Assembly: GCA_023630585.1 (NCBI GenBank)
Contig: CM042544.1
Span: 20,594,756-20,658,755, forward strand
DNA length: 64,000 bases
Direction: 5' to 3'
From: Cranoglanis bouderius
Lineage: Eukaryota; Chordata; Actinopteri; Siluriformes; Cranoglanididae
Part shown: positions 12,321-23,444 of the stretch, piece by piece
Layout of the letters: each line of letters begins with the position of its first letter
Position numbering within the stretch: the first letter of the stretch is position 1
Notes under the pieces: generated by a model
What the model was told of the DNA's origin: nothing
Database searches by the model: none
Seen by the model: the letters and a program-made list of their open reading frames with translations, nothing else
Position numbers and translations under genes: made by a program

Positions 12321-12599
12321 TGAACTGGATTTATTTTATTTATTTTTTTTGTAAACATGTAATTATGTAAATGAAGATTCACCAACCCTCTTAGACTGAC
12401 CAGAAGCCTTTTCTAATTAAAATCGGTCACCTTGAAGATCAGACAGTGAGTGCAGGAGATTTTTTGGGTTGTAGCAACAGAATGAAGAGTATGATCGATG
12501 ATTAAATTGAACTACTGTGAGAACTGGCAGAATGTCACACCATAACACATCATTACATAATATTTATTTGTTACAAACAACCAAAACTCAAAAGAACCT

Positions 12600-12920
12600 C
12601 TGACCAAAAAATTACACAAATTTGTTGTAATAATTATTATGTTGCTGATTGGATTAAAATACACTGAACCATTAAATATTCTTCTTATTGACCCACTTGG
12701 TGAACCATTAATGGTTTTACATAGAACAGAGTATCCCCTTTAGGAAGTATTATATTTTATTTTATGTTCTAACAAGTTTTAAGCGAGCACTCAATGTTTC
12801 TCCAAGGTAGCTTTTGGGGAACCCTTAAAGGTTCTATGTTGAACCCTATAACATAGTACTTTCCTATCAGAGAGAGAAAGAGAAAATCCCTTAACCAAGA
12901 ACCCTTTAAAAACCATGTGC
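12600..12920. repeat. possible non-autonomous element of the GGTTCTATG type
   Basis: Recurring GAACC/GGTTC words (GAACCATTAA twice, AAAGGTTCTATG, AACCCTATAAC) include an internal inverted pair, CTATGTT and AACATAG. This pattern is common in a fish MITE group built from GGTTCTT-type words. Ends and target duplication are not defined. Confidence 0.35.
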
Positions 12921-14337
12921 ACACCCTTAAAATAAGCAATGTACTGGGATTAATTAGAACACAACAGAATATTGACAAGAACTTCATGGTTGTATGAGCA
13001 TGGACTAGTGTGTGCAAAGGAGGGGGTAAAAGCTTTTCACTGCTGCACTCAGCCTGATGGAGGCCTGGCACAGTGGCACCTCACACTGACTACGCAGTAA
13101 GATCAGCATGAGCTGCCAAACCTGAGGAACTTTTTTTTGTTTGTTTAATTTACAGGTATGCGCAAAATACCATAATTACAATTCATTGGTTAAATCTGAT
13201 GTTTGTAGCATTATGAAAATTTGCATAAAGGCTACAGCTTAACAAATTACATGATAGCATATGCTGTGATTCCTGAGTGCGGAATTGGATGGCATCCAGA
13301 GCAGCTCAGTACTCAATAAAAGGTGAAAATGCTGTTATAACATAGTCTGCACGTCTGGCCTTTTAAACAAGCAGCTTTGTTTGAGTGTCTTCGGTTCAGA
13401 CTGAAAGGTTATTCAGAGGTTCAACTTCTCACAAACACAAGGAGAGTGAGAGTGAAGCCAAGGTCAGTGTGAGGCAGAGAGATCTTAGAGCAGGCATGAG
13501 ACCCTTCTCCTCAGCTGTGACCCTGAGCCCAGGAGGCACAGTGTCTCAGAGGCAGGGTATAGCTCTGTACAGACCCCAAGCACTAGGATATTTCCCGAGG
13601 GCCTGACTGTCAATTTTGCAGTTTTTACAGTGCATAAAGCTCAGGAACATCCTACATCCCCCTTTCCCATCTTTTCTGCTCCAATAACCAGTTACTTACT
13701 CAACTGAGACGTATTGCACCAAAGCACGCAGGAGGGCTAACGTTACTAATCTTTTTGGCCTGGAAATACGTGCATATAGTAGTGTTAGGTAGCTTTCCAT
13801 TAAAATGGATATTAAGAGGAATGGTGGAGTGGGGGGGGGGACATTTCCAAGAAGTGCCAAGCTGTACATGAACTGAAGCTTCTGTATTACTGCATGATGC
13901 ATTTACATAGTAACTGCCTGGTCAGGGTCACAGTGCTTTAAATTAAGCTACTAGTTTGTTTATACCTTGGGAATTAGAACTAGCTAAATTTGTTAAAAAA
14001 GATAATGGGCATGTACAAACAAAATATAATAACTGTGCGAGCAGGTTTACAAAGAAAAAACAGCCCCAAGCACATTACTAGTTGAGACCAGTTATGAACT
14101 TAATGATCCATAATTTACAGACAGTGCTGGCATTTCTACCTCTGCATTTCTGTTTTTCCTATGTTTCTGGGGGCATTTTTTTTTATTATTAATTAATTAT
14201 TTTTTTATTTATTAATTAATTTCTTTTAAGGCCACTTACAAATATTGATACAAAAAATAATGATAAACATTTATAGTCTTTTCTAATTTTCAACTGTTTC
14301 AACACTGTAACAAAAACAACACTGTTTTCCACTGTAG
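12921..14337. other. gene-less unique stretch
   Basis: Nothing recognisable. A long AT-rich patch with ATTAATTAATT words lies near 14,185-14,225, and a G9 run sits near 13,830. Confidence 0.5.
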
Positions 14338-14778
14338 CCTTAGATTCCTGTTCTTGACAGGAGTGAAACCAGATGTGAGCTTCTGTTTTTGCAGCCCATC
14401 TGGCTCAAGGGTCAACATGTGGGTTCTGATATGCTTTTCTGCTCACCACGGTTGTAAAGAGTAATTATTTAAATTACTGTAGCCTTCCTGTTAGTTCAAA
14501 CCAGTCTGGCCACTCTCCTCTCATTCTCCTCTCTCAGGACTTCTTATCAATGAGGCATTTCTACCAACAGAACTTTAGATTGTTTTGTGTTGTGCAGCAG
14601 TTTCTAAAATACTTAAACCAACCTGTCTCGCACCAACAACCATGCCACGGTCAGAGTCACTGAGATCATATTTTTCCCCATTCGGATGTTTGATGTGAAA
14701 ATTAACTGAAGCTCTTGACCTGTATCTGCATCTAATTGTTCCTGGTGTTTTTCTAAAAATTCTGGAAAATTCATCCAT
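14338..14778 (-). pseudogene. Tc1-like transposase fragment, family A (N-terminal half)
   Basis: Read on the minus strand, the segment gives NGEKYDLSDSDRGMVVGARQ followed by VGLSILETA. This is the N-terminal helix-turn-helix start of a common fish Tc1 group whose members begin with a GKKGDLSDFERG-like stretch. Further along, the sequence matches the region between the two DNA-binding helices and the catalytic core (phrases CAGTCTGGCCACTCTCCTC and GGAGTGAAACCAG on the plus strand). The N-terminal reading frame is open for 67 codons. Frame is then lost, the DDE core is absent and neither terminal repeat is clear. It is a truncated, old copy. Relatives lie at 25,720-26,090 (minus) and 58,929-59,262 (plus). 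The copy could not supply transposase. Confidence 0.75.
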
Positions 14779-15127
14779 TCTCAGACAAAAAAAAAATATT
14801 TAATTGGGACTTTAATAAGCTGGATTGAAAATTAAAGTTCTCCTGTTTAACATCATATATGGCACTTGATGCTGACTGCTAGAATATGTTAGAAAATAAA
14901 AATACAGTAGAGTCAGATTTCCCAAAAATCGACCTAGGTCTTTAAGGGTTAATTTATGCTGTGTTTCATTTACCTTCTCAATATCTATGGTTGAACATTT
15001 CAGAGAAAGAAAAATCATATTGTGGTAAACAAAACGTGTATTCCTGCAAGTAATATTTTTATGCTTTATTTCCTGGTTTATTCAGTTAAAATGATTGTTT
15101 ATGTAGCCATTTGATAAAAGATTCATT

Positions 15128-15484
15128 AGGCCACCATGAGCTGACAGAACACAGTGAATGCACCTTGGCATAGATTCTACTAATTTCTGGAGCTGTACTG
15201 GAGGAATGAACAACATTCTTCCAAAAGATATTCCCTTAATTGCTATTTTGATGATGGCGGTCTTTTTGGGCTGAGATCTGGAGACTGTGATGATCTTAGC
15301 ATTTTCATTCTCAAATTAAATCAAATTCAAATCATTCAGTGAGCCATCATGCCCTGTGCAAATGGAGGATTATTATCCTGGAAGAGACCACACCCATCAG
15401 GATAGAAATGTTTCATAACAGATCAGTGAGAATAACTTTGTTTTGATTTACAGTGAAAGTCCTTCTACAGCATAACATATGGGT
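15128..15484 (-). pseudogene. Tc1-like transposase fragment, family B (C-terminal half)
   Basis: The minus-strand sequence carries the phrases of a second fish Tc1 group: KHFYPDG, then GLFQDNN (the region of the second catalytic aspartate). After a degraded linker it reads toward the end of the protein (CTATGCCAAGGTGCATTCAC, the usual SMPRR-like tail). The same group is represented in the opposite orientation at 43,598-43,832, where GLFHNDN and WSSYSRDPN are readable. Here several stops and frame changes interrupt the frame, and the glutamate-containing box is not recognisable. No terminal repeat is found. This is a short, decayed relic, assigned by motif recognition. Confidence 0.65.
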
Positions 15485-16548
15485 TTAGGTCTAAATCCCA
15501 GCCTGAATTATTGTCCCCATCTGGCCCTTCTGGAACATGTGCCCTCCAATAACTTTCCTTCTATAACACATTTATCCAACCACACAACTTGCTCAGCATT
15601 GCTTTAAAATAGCAAATGGACATGAAGGGTGCATGGTTCATTTGCATTTGTTTAAAATCAAACAGTTATGTATTCAGTTCCCTTTTTAAATCCAGAGCAA
15701 AATATGTCGCATATACAGGAATTGGGACAGGAAATTGTTAATGTAATACATTTAAAAGTTTTCCCACATTTGAGTCTATTTTTTCCCAGAAATTAATCTT
15801 ACAGAAATTAAAAACATTTAGTTGATTTGATTCTTCAAGGTGACAAAAAAAAATGACCTGTTAAAAGCAAGTCATCCTAAACCTCATTCTAAAACAATAA
15901 GACATCTGTTTCAGCCTCATAACCATGACACACTTTCTAGAGAAAAGATTACCCTCATTATGTGCAGTCATATGATCATGCACATTCAGTCCCTGCATGG
16001 CCATTAAAAACCCGCCAGTTATCTATCAACCCACTGCACTGCTTTCCCCGATGAACACGTTAAAAACCTCTGACGCATTTACAGCTTCAGCTTGTTTTGT
16101 GGCAAGTGATAGATTCGTTTGAGGTGGACCTAGTGGCAGTTTGACTCCTGGTGTAGTGGCATATTCAATGTTTTATGTATTTGCCCTTGACAGAGTTGCT
16201 TGCTAATAAAGGTATGAGTGCGGATTTGACTTGCAGATGGGGAGAAACCATCTGAAGGCCTTGCAATGATGGACAGTTTAATATCGGGCTTCTGTTCAAA
16301 TTCTCCTGACGCTCCTGGACCTTAACGTCTGTGCTCCACATGCTGCAATCCTGAAACACAGTAGACACAATTTATGGAGTAAAATCACTGGCTTTAATAT
16401 ATATGAGAGTACAAAAACAGTGTTTAAAAGAGGAAAATAGCAGTTGGGAGAACAAGTGACTGGTAAACACGAGCAGAAACAGAAACTGCTTCTTAGCAAC
16501 ACAAAACTGTCACAATTATGCGCTCTCACTTCATGCAGTGCTGCACAC

Positions 16549-16551
<3 letters not shown>
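15485..16551. other. gene-less unique stretch
   Basis: AT-rich unique DNA with no supportable exon. Minus-strand frames of 67-77 codons near 16.2-16.5 kb have no family features. Confidence 0.5.

Positions 16552-16615
<64 letters not shown>
16552..16615. repeat. (GA)32 purine tract
   Basis: About 64 bp of perfect GA, a long homopurine-homopyrimidine tract of the kind able to adopt triplex structures. Confidence 0.98.
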
Positions 16616-16617
<2 letters not shown>

Positions 16618-17249
16618 TTTTAATGGTCAGTCAGGCAAGAAATAAATCACATAAATTGTAATTATGTTATGCATAATTATAAATATGCATTGGCATATTC
16701 ACTATATGGTGTAATGGAATATACAAAGAAAATCATCTACATTGGTTTTGCAGTTTGTGTAAATTAATTGTGTTAATTAAGATTGTACATCATGTACATA
16801 ATTTGTAGACACAAGGTTATTTGGATTCATACTGGCCTGCTAGCATAGCCATCAGCTGGTATGGAACAACAAAATGGTTGACTTAAATCTGCAGTATATT
16901 GAAAATACAGTATGTATAGGCAATCTATATGGTTTATTAGCATCCACACTTATTTGCATGGTTTTGTACAGTGTTGGACAGAGTACTGTAAAACATAATT
17001 GATAGCTGAACACTGAATACACAATTCTAAGTCTATTTATTAATCTTTGAACTGAGAAACATAAAATATACAAATAAATGCATTTCTGAATGCTGATAGT
17101 AATAGCAGCATTAACCTCATACCAACCAATAGAGCACAAAGGGATATAAAAGCATAAGGATCTGTTGTGTAGCAAGTCTGCTTACTTCCATAATATATAT
17201 ATATTCATTTATTCAACAGAAATATAAATAGATGTGATATTCTTCTGCA

Positions 17250-17640
17250 GAAAAAGTAAGTACACCCTTGGCCTCTGAAGCTAGTATTGCCCCCTTTAGC
17301 AGAAATAAATTCTTATAAGCGTTTTGCATAATTATCCACCAGGCTTGCTGGAATTTATGACCACTCCTCCATGCAATATTCTTTCAGTTGCAAGATGTTT
17401 TCTCGCATGTACTGCCCGTTTCAAACATTTCAATGGGATTCAAATCTGGGCTTTGACTAGGACATTCCATTTCTGCTTTTTGAGCCATTCCATGGTGGAT
17501 TTGCTAGTGTGCTTAGGATCATTATCATGTTGAAAGGTTCGATTTCAACTTCAACTATTGGACAGATGGCCTCACATTATCTTCAAGCACTCTTTGATAT
17601 GATGCTGAATTCATAGTTGAATCAATGAATGCAAGCTGTC
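17250..17640 (-). pseudogene. Tc1/mariner transposase relic, third family
   Basis: On the minus strand the segment encodes FQHDNDPKHTSKSTMEWL followed by KKQKWNVL, the classic second-aspartate region of Tc1 transposases. The next box, normally a WPxQSPDLNPIE-like motif with the catalytic glutamate, is degraded and frame-shifted. After it comes the stock 3' untranslated phrase GGGGGCAATACTAGCTTC, then a GTACTTACTTTTTC-like piece close to where a terminal repeat would be. The N-terminal DNA-binding half and the first aspartate are missing. The relic ends about 70 bp from the MITE at 17,712, so the two insertions sit nearly back to back. Confidence 0.75.
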
Positions 17641-17711
17641 CAAATATGCTAAAAATGAATAAATAAATAAATTAATTAATTAATTTTTTTTTTTCCCATG
17701 GGGTGTATATA

Positions 17712-18245
17712 TACAGTACTGTGCAAAAGTTTTAGGCACTCTATGTTTTTTTTTTTTGTACAAACTTTGTTATAGATTTTTTATTTTATGACTTCTACAT
17801 TATCAGGTCAGTACAGAAAAACATTTTAGATTCCCAAACATTAGTTTTCTAGCACAAAATTAAATGTTACAGAAAAATGTTTGTATGTCATTAAAGAAAG
17901 CAGCATATTACATAAGAGACACTTTTCAGACCAAAAACACAATGAAGGCTGCTGGGTTTTGCTGCAAAAATAAGAAGCGAGTCCGAAAGTCAAAGTCTCC
18001 ACTGCTCAATATAAATGCTCAATAAAACTTTCCAGCTAATTTCCTTATAAAACTGCACAAATTGTACCAGATACAACTATTTTTATTTTTTTGTCACACC
18101 AAATATTGGCTTTGTGTCATTTACTACTGTTTACTGCTCTTTGAGGTATTTATTTATGTAGAAACATTTAATTTCATTATTTTGAAGGCATCTTTGCTCT
18201 ACAGCATTTCTTCGCATGTGCCTAAAACTTTTGCACATTACTGTA
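17712..18245. mobile_element. complete Tc1-derived MITE (534 bp)
   Basis: The left end TACAGTACTGTGCAAAAG then TTTTAGGCA, and the right end TGCCTAAAAC then TTTTGCACATTACTGTA, are inverted repeats of about 27 bp with a single difference apart from the tips. They abut TA on both sides, the Tc1/mariner target. The terminal sequence and the subterminal phrase CACACCAAATATTG are those I know from a full-length fish Tc1 family, so this is a deletion derivative mobilised in trans. No transposase frame is present. A second copy sits at 9,890-10,404. Confidence 0.9.
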
Positions 18246-18549
18246 TATATAATGTATATAAAATCTAAGCTTTTAAAACTGTCCAGGGTATTGTTAAATT
18301 TCAGTCTCTCTGCTGCCATTGTTAATTACAAAAATGTATCCTAATTTTGCATTATGTAACTGACTAGAAAACCCTTTTTTCCTAATTATTAACCTCTACT
18401 CTATATAGTATATCTATACTGTATAGTAATAGACCCCATACATGATGTGTGTATGCCACCACTAATGCCACAAGGTGGGAAAATCTTTTTGTCTTGACTA
18501 ATTAAGCATATAGGTTTGGTAAGATTATGTACAGTATATTTTTTCATAC

Positions 18550-18738
18550 TTGCAAACTAGTCGCTTTTCGGCGAAATTCGCCATTTTGTATCAAAATATG
18601 TCAATCGTGGAGAGCTGAAGAGTTGATTTTTTTTTAACTGCCAGCAGTAGGTGAAGCCACCATTTTATAGATCAGTGGTGGTGCCTCAAGTCTTTTGGCC
18701 AATCAGAATCAAGATAACGGCATCATCTTCTTTTCCAT
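18550..18738 (+). promoter_or_regulatory. promoter-like segment upstream of a hAT insertion
   Basis: It contains a perfect palindrome GGCGAAATTCGCC (18,570-18,582), GCCATTTTG and CCACCATTTTA words (YY1-like) and a forward CCAAT box GGCCAATCAG near 18,697. The hAT element begins at 18,739. On its far side, 36 bp past the insertion, there is a consensus splice donor CTGAG/GTAAGT at 19,403. CpG is denser than average from here to about 19,900. The inference is an untranslated first exon with promoter, interrupted by the element; transcription is not demonstrated. Confidence 0.3.
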
Positions 18739-19366
18739 TAGTGATGGGAATTCCGGCTGTTTTTAGTGAGCAAGATCATTTGGCTCAGCTCAGCAATAAG
18801 AGCCGAGTCTCTCGGCTCCCAAAGATCCACTTCTGAACCACTTCTGGCTTTTATAATTCAACCAGATTTAGCAATATTTTGACCTATGATTAGTATGTGT
18901 GCACATATATCACTTAAATTATTCAATGTAATTATACTAAACCTTATAATTTTACATTGTTTGGCATAAATGCCAAATGTGTATTGTTTGCAAATGTGTA
19001 AGGTACGTTTTATTTTTACCGAACTATCCAAAACACAAAGACTCTGCTCCGTATATTATTTTTACCTTACAGATTCTACATTCTATCTTTATGTTCTTTA
19101 TGATATTAAAATGCATGTTATAAATGTATTAAAATGGAGAATGTTATCATACGAGATCGGTCGCATGCACATAATGTATACGTCAACACAACATTCAGTC
19201 AGTGCGCGTGGCCGAGCAGTGTGGCGAAAAGATCATCCTGTTATTCTGTTTTATATTAATTTACAAAAAAAAAATGAAATCGGCTCTCAGACGGGAAGCG
19301 GCTCCCATCGATCACTTAAACGAGCCGACTCATAGAGCCGAGTCGTTTGCGAACGACCCATCACTA
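18739..19366. mobile_element. hAT-type non-autonomous element with 8-bp duplication
   Basis: The element starts TAGTGATGGG and ends CCCATCACTA, a perfect 10-bp inverted repeat. Subterminal AGAGCCGAGTC words occur near both ends. It is flanked by TTTTCCAT on the left and TTTTCCAC on the right, an 8-bp duplication with one mismatch, which is the hAT signature. The 121-codon open frame inside (18,970-19,335) shows no hAT dimerisation or zinc-finger motif, so I read the element as non-autonomous, 628 bp long. Confidence 0.88.
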
Positions 19367-21149
19367 TTTTCCACTACAGAACTGTACTATAACAATTCTG
19401 AGGTAAGTTTGCTGACTAACTTAACCTTAGGTAACTAGTTGCTACAGTAACGTTAACTTGCCAAATCAAGTTTCTTTGTCGTTTAAGTCAAGTGTGTCGT
19501 GATACATTTTTTTCCTAACGTTACCCCATCAAACTTTTCCCAACCTTGGTAAGCTTGTTAGCACGTAAGCTAACGTCAGTCAGTTCAAAATGAATCGGAA
19601 TACTTTTGCTGAGTTTAAGACTAACTCCCACTGCATCGGTATTTCTGTCTGATTTTAACGTCTGTCGTTATCGAAAGTTACAAGGGAAATAAAAACGAGC
19701 ACGTAATGAAACAAGACCCTCCATGTTTTAACGAGTGATTGTGTTGACCATGGTTACGTGTTAACATGATCAGTGTCGTTTGCTAATGTATTCAATTTAA
19801 ATATGTAAAATTAGTGAAGCATTTTTTATTCAGTTTTATGTTTCAAAGTCGCGAAACAACAATTGGGTTTTTAATATTTGCGTATGAGCTTCACCTTGGT
19901 CATATATCATGTAATTAGCTGCTACTACAGGTGTGGTGTGGGCCAGGGGACATCTCTAGTGTTTTCTGATCAGCGAGTGCTCTGGAGTCTTTGCTTTAAA
20001 CCGAAACACCGGCTCTGGCAGATTATTTAAAGCTGACGGATGCAGTTGGGATCAGCCTTAACAAACTTTTATGATGATGAAAAAAGAGCTAAAGCAAATC
20101 TATTTATTTATTTATTTATTTTATTGTCAGAGTGCACCAGAATGCTTAGTTTACGTGTTAAAATTACAAAAAGTTTCTACTGTTGATGTTGATGTACAAG
20201 CAAACAAAAATGGGTTATTTAAATTTGTACTGAACAGACATCTTTGACAGCACCATAAACAAGTCCAGCTGACCGATTTGTTTCTTTCTGGTTACAATGT
20301 TGTATGTTCCAATAAATAACATAAATCTTGTATTGAAACAGACAGATGCACATAATTCCAATATCGAATATTTAAAATTTTGCTGCTTGAAATTGTAAAC
20401 AGTTAATTAAAAAATATCCTAAAAGCCTTAAAGCTATTATGGTTCATTAATAAAGGTATTATATAAGAAATGCAGAAGGACAGTTAAATCGTATCTTAAA
20501 TTATAATATAAAGAGCTAAAATATTAACCTTCAGCCACAATTTCCGTTTAGAAAACATCCAGATGATAGCTGATGCATATGCTTCATGAACATTTTTAAG
20601 ATCTAAGAGGGAGCTCAGGATTCAGGAAGACTTCCACACCCGCACAAGAACAGTGCTGTTGTTAGATAAACCTAGATCTGGTTTCAGTTTTAAAGTTGGA
20701 CGTGTGTCCATGTTTTAGGTGGATATAGTATTTTTTCAAAGAAATGATTTTAAAAGGATTCACCAAAAACAAACACCTATATGTGTGCATGTATAAAGGT
20801 GCTTGTGTACTGAAAAAATTCCAGTATCTCAAAAATACAGTATTTTTGTAGCCCCTTCCAACCTGATTTTTTTCCACAGAGCAAAAAAAAAAAAAAAATT
20901 ACCCACTTGATATTTACTCTTTTCCAATGTAGAAATTAATCTAAAAAAAGATTTGTGCCAACTCATGTTTTTATTAGATTTTTTTCATGTCCACTTCAAT
21001 GGATGCCACGACTGGAGCAACGTAAAATTTCAAGAAACCTTTGGGAGAAATCTTCATATTTTAACCAAACTGTACTTGTGAACTAGAGTTTAAACAATGT
21101 TTGCAGTGTGGCAGGGCACATTATCCGTTAACCATGTTATCCATTAACC
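19367..21149. other. gene-less stretch, CpG-richer at its left end
   Basis: From 19,400 to about 19,800 there are repeated AACGTTA-type words and scattered CpG, continuing the promoter-like context described at 18,550. The remainder is AT-rich unique sequence, with a poly-A run near 20,883. No coding exon is supportable. Confidence 0.45.
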
Positions 21150-21966
21150 GTTGCCATGAAGGGGTGTGCTTGGTCTGCAACAATGTTTAGGTAGGTGGAA
21201 CATGTCAAAGTAGCATCCACATGAATGCCAGGACCCAAGGTATCCCAGCAGAACATTGCCCAGAGCATCACACTTCCTCCGCCAGCTTGCCTTCTTCCCA
21301 TAGTGCATCCTAGTGCCATCTCTTCCCCAGGTAAGCGACGCACACGCACCCGGCCATCCACATGATGTAAAAGAAAATATGATTCATCAGACCAGACCAC
21401 CTTCTTCCATTGCTCCAGGGTCCAGTTCTGATGCTCACGTGCCCATTGTAGGCGCTTTCGGTGGTGGACAGGGGTCAGCATGGACACTCTGACCGGTCTG
21501 CAGCTACGCAGCACCATACGCAGCAAGCTGTGATGCACTGTGTGTTCTGAAACCTTTCTATCATAGCCAGCATTAACTTTTTCAGCAATTTGTGATACAG
21601 TAGCTCTTCTGTGGGATTGGGCCAGACGGGCTAGCCTTCGCTCCCCATGTGCATCAATGAGCCCGGACCCCTTCCTTGGACCACTTTTGATAGGTACTAA
21701 CCACTGAATACCGGGAACACCCCACAAGACCTGCCGTTTTGGAGAAACTCTGACCCAGTTGTCTAGCCATCACAATTCGGCCCTTGTCAAATTCGATCAG
21801 ATCCTTACACTTGCCCATTTTACTTGCTTTCAACACATCAACCTCAAAAACTGACTGTTCACTTGCTGCCTAATATATCCCACCCCTTGACAGGTGCTAC
21901 TGTAATGAGATCATCAATGTTATTCACTTGACCTGTCGGTGGTTTTAATGTTATGGCTGATCGGTG
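21150..21966 (-). pseudogene. Tc1-like element, 5' two-thirds only (truncated transposase)
   Basis: On the minus strand the element starts with a terminal repeat (CACCGATCAGCCATAACATT, 21,947-21,966) and a short leader. Translation starts at or near GKCKDLIEFDKGRIVMARQL, a paired-like helix-turn-helix (first open frame, 21,654-21,836). A loss of roughly 35-40 bases after QKWSKEG shifts the frame. The second frame (21,137-21,727) continues with the second DNA-binding helix (VSQIAEKVNAGYDRK), the first catalytic aspartate in VWSDESYFLLHH and the glycine box AGGGSVMLWAMFCW, ending at HPFMATVNG. The second aspartate, the glutamate and the right terminal repeat are missing beyond 21,150. It is a 3'-truncated, frame-shifted copy of a very common fish Tc1 family and cannot be active. 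Confidence 0.9.
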
Positions 21967-22164
21967 GACATACTGTAACAATGAATAATGCAATAAGAAT
22001 CTAGAAAAAAAGGTTGTTGTATGATAAGATGAAGTCTCAGAAAACTCGTCTGATTCTTTTTGTTCCTTTCAGTGTGTGAGTCTGAGTAAGTGTTTGTATA
22101 TGACTGTGTGCATTTGTAGGTGTGTTTATGTGTACTTGTTGGTAGCCTTGTGGCTTCAAGGTAT

Positions 22165-22166
<2 letters not shown>

Positions 22167-22210
<44 letters not shown>
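22167..22210. repeat. (GT)22 microsatellite
   Basis: About 44 bp of perfect GT, about 90 bp left of the hAT-type element at 22,301. Confidence 0.98.
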
Positions 22211-22211
<1 letters not shown>

Positions 22212-22300
22212 GCCTTGTATTCACTCATTTTCAATGAGCTGCTTTGAAAGAATTTCTGCTTGCAGGATCCACTTTTCGGAACAAATTTCATGTTGTCAAT

Positions 22301-22785
22301 TAGGGATGGGCAATATGGACTTAAAACTATATCACGATATTTTCTGGTATTTATTGCGATAACGATATCAGTGACGATATAAATATAGTACCATTCACCA
22401 CTGTTTTTGGCTACAAGTGATAGCTACATGCAGTCTTGTGAGCCTCAGAAACACAAACTTTGATCTAAAAGTAAAACTTACCCATCATCAGATAGGCTCC
22501 TAAAATATACCAATTACATAAAAGAATTAAAAAAAAAAAAAACAACAGTAAAAATCCAAACACCAGGCTCCTCATTTAGCGATAAACTCCTCCTCAGCTT
22601 CACGTCCACCTTCATCCATACTTGTTTTTGCTCTGCACGTGAGCTGCGTAATGGGTCTCGGACCGTCGCACACAGAAATACATAATCAGCTAGGCTTTAT
22701 AATTATTATCGCGGGAAGACTAATTCTTATTGTTGGGAGAATTTCTACCGGTATATCGCAAACGATAAAATATCGACCATCCCTA
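22301..22785. mobile_element. hAT-type MITE with 8-bp duplication (485 bp)
   Basis: The left end is TAGGGATGGGCAATATGG. The right end read backwards is TAGGGATGGTCGATATTT. Flanks are TTGTCAAT (22,293-22,300) and CTGTCAAT (22,786-22,793), an 8-bp target duplication with one mismatch. Subterminal ATATCG/CGATAT words are abundant, as in other fish hAT MITEs. The 63-codon frame inside has no transposase motif. Confidence 0.9.
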
Positions 22786-23444
22786 CTGTCAATATCAGTT
22801 AGTTCTCCATTTACCAGAAGGTCAAGATAGTCTGTCATTTTATACTCTAAAATATTAAAATATTAATAATATTAATAATTAATAAACATTAATGTTCATA
22901 AAACATCAACATTAGAATTTTTAGCTCTGTATTTTAGATCTGAAACGCTTGCACAAATTTCACAACCTGGCACACTGATACTATGTCATGAGGTTCCTGC
23001 TAATATCTTTCAAGACCTGACGTCCATTGTGATGGACATTAAACTTTTTAAAAATCCTGTGTTCTACAACTCTGAAAGAGCTTCAAATTAACTTTGAATA
23101 TTATCACCTGATACTATTAAGATTATAATAGGTGCAAGTCGATGAGGCTACCATGAACATAAATTAGTATATAACAGGTAAAAAAGGTGCTCCTCCTGTT
23201 GTCTAGTTGGTGAGCCATGGCTGTCTAATGTGATGCCTGAAGCTCTCTCAGATAAAGTTAGGGGTCATGTCTTCATTGTTATTGGTTGATCAGGGACCAA
23301 TCAATGACCAGGAATTATTCAAATAATAAAAGGATACAATTTTATTGGTTTTAATCAAAAACCATGTGATGTCCATTCCAGTGGACGCAGGGTCTGAAGG
23401 GGTTAGAATAAAGAACTTATAATACAGCAGTGTTGACCTGAGAA
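22786..23444. other. gene-less stretch
   Basis: AT-rich sequence with AATATTAATAATATT words near 22,855. Nothing recognisable. Confidence 0.5.

Noticed and set aside
18970..19335. 121-codon frame as a hAT transposase
   Set aside because: No zinc-finger, RNase-H-like or dimerisation motif is visible. The frame is an accident inside a non-autonomous element.
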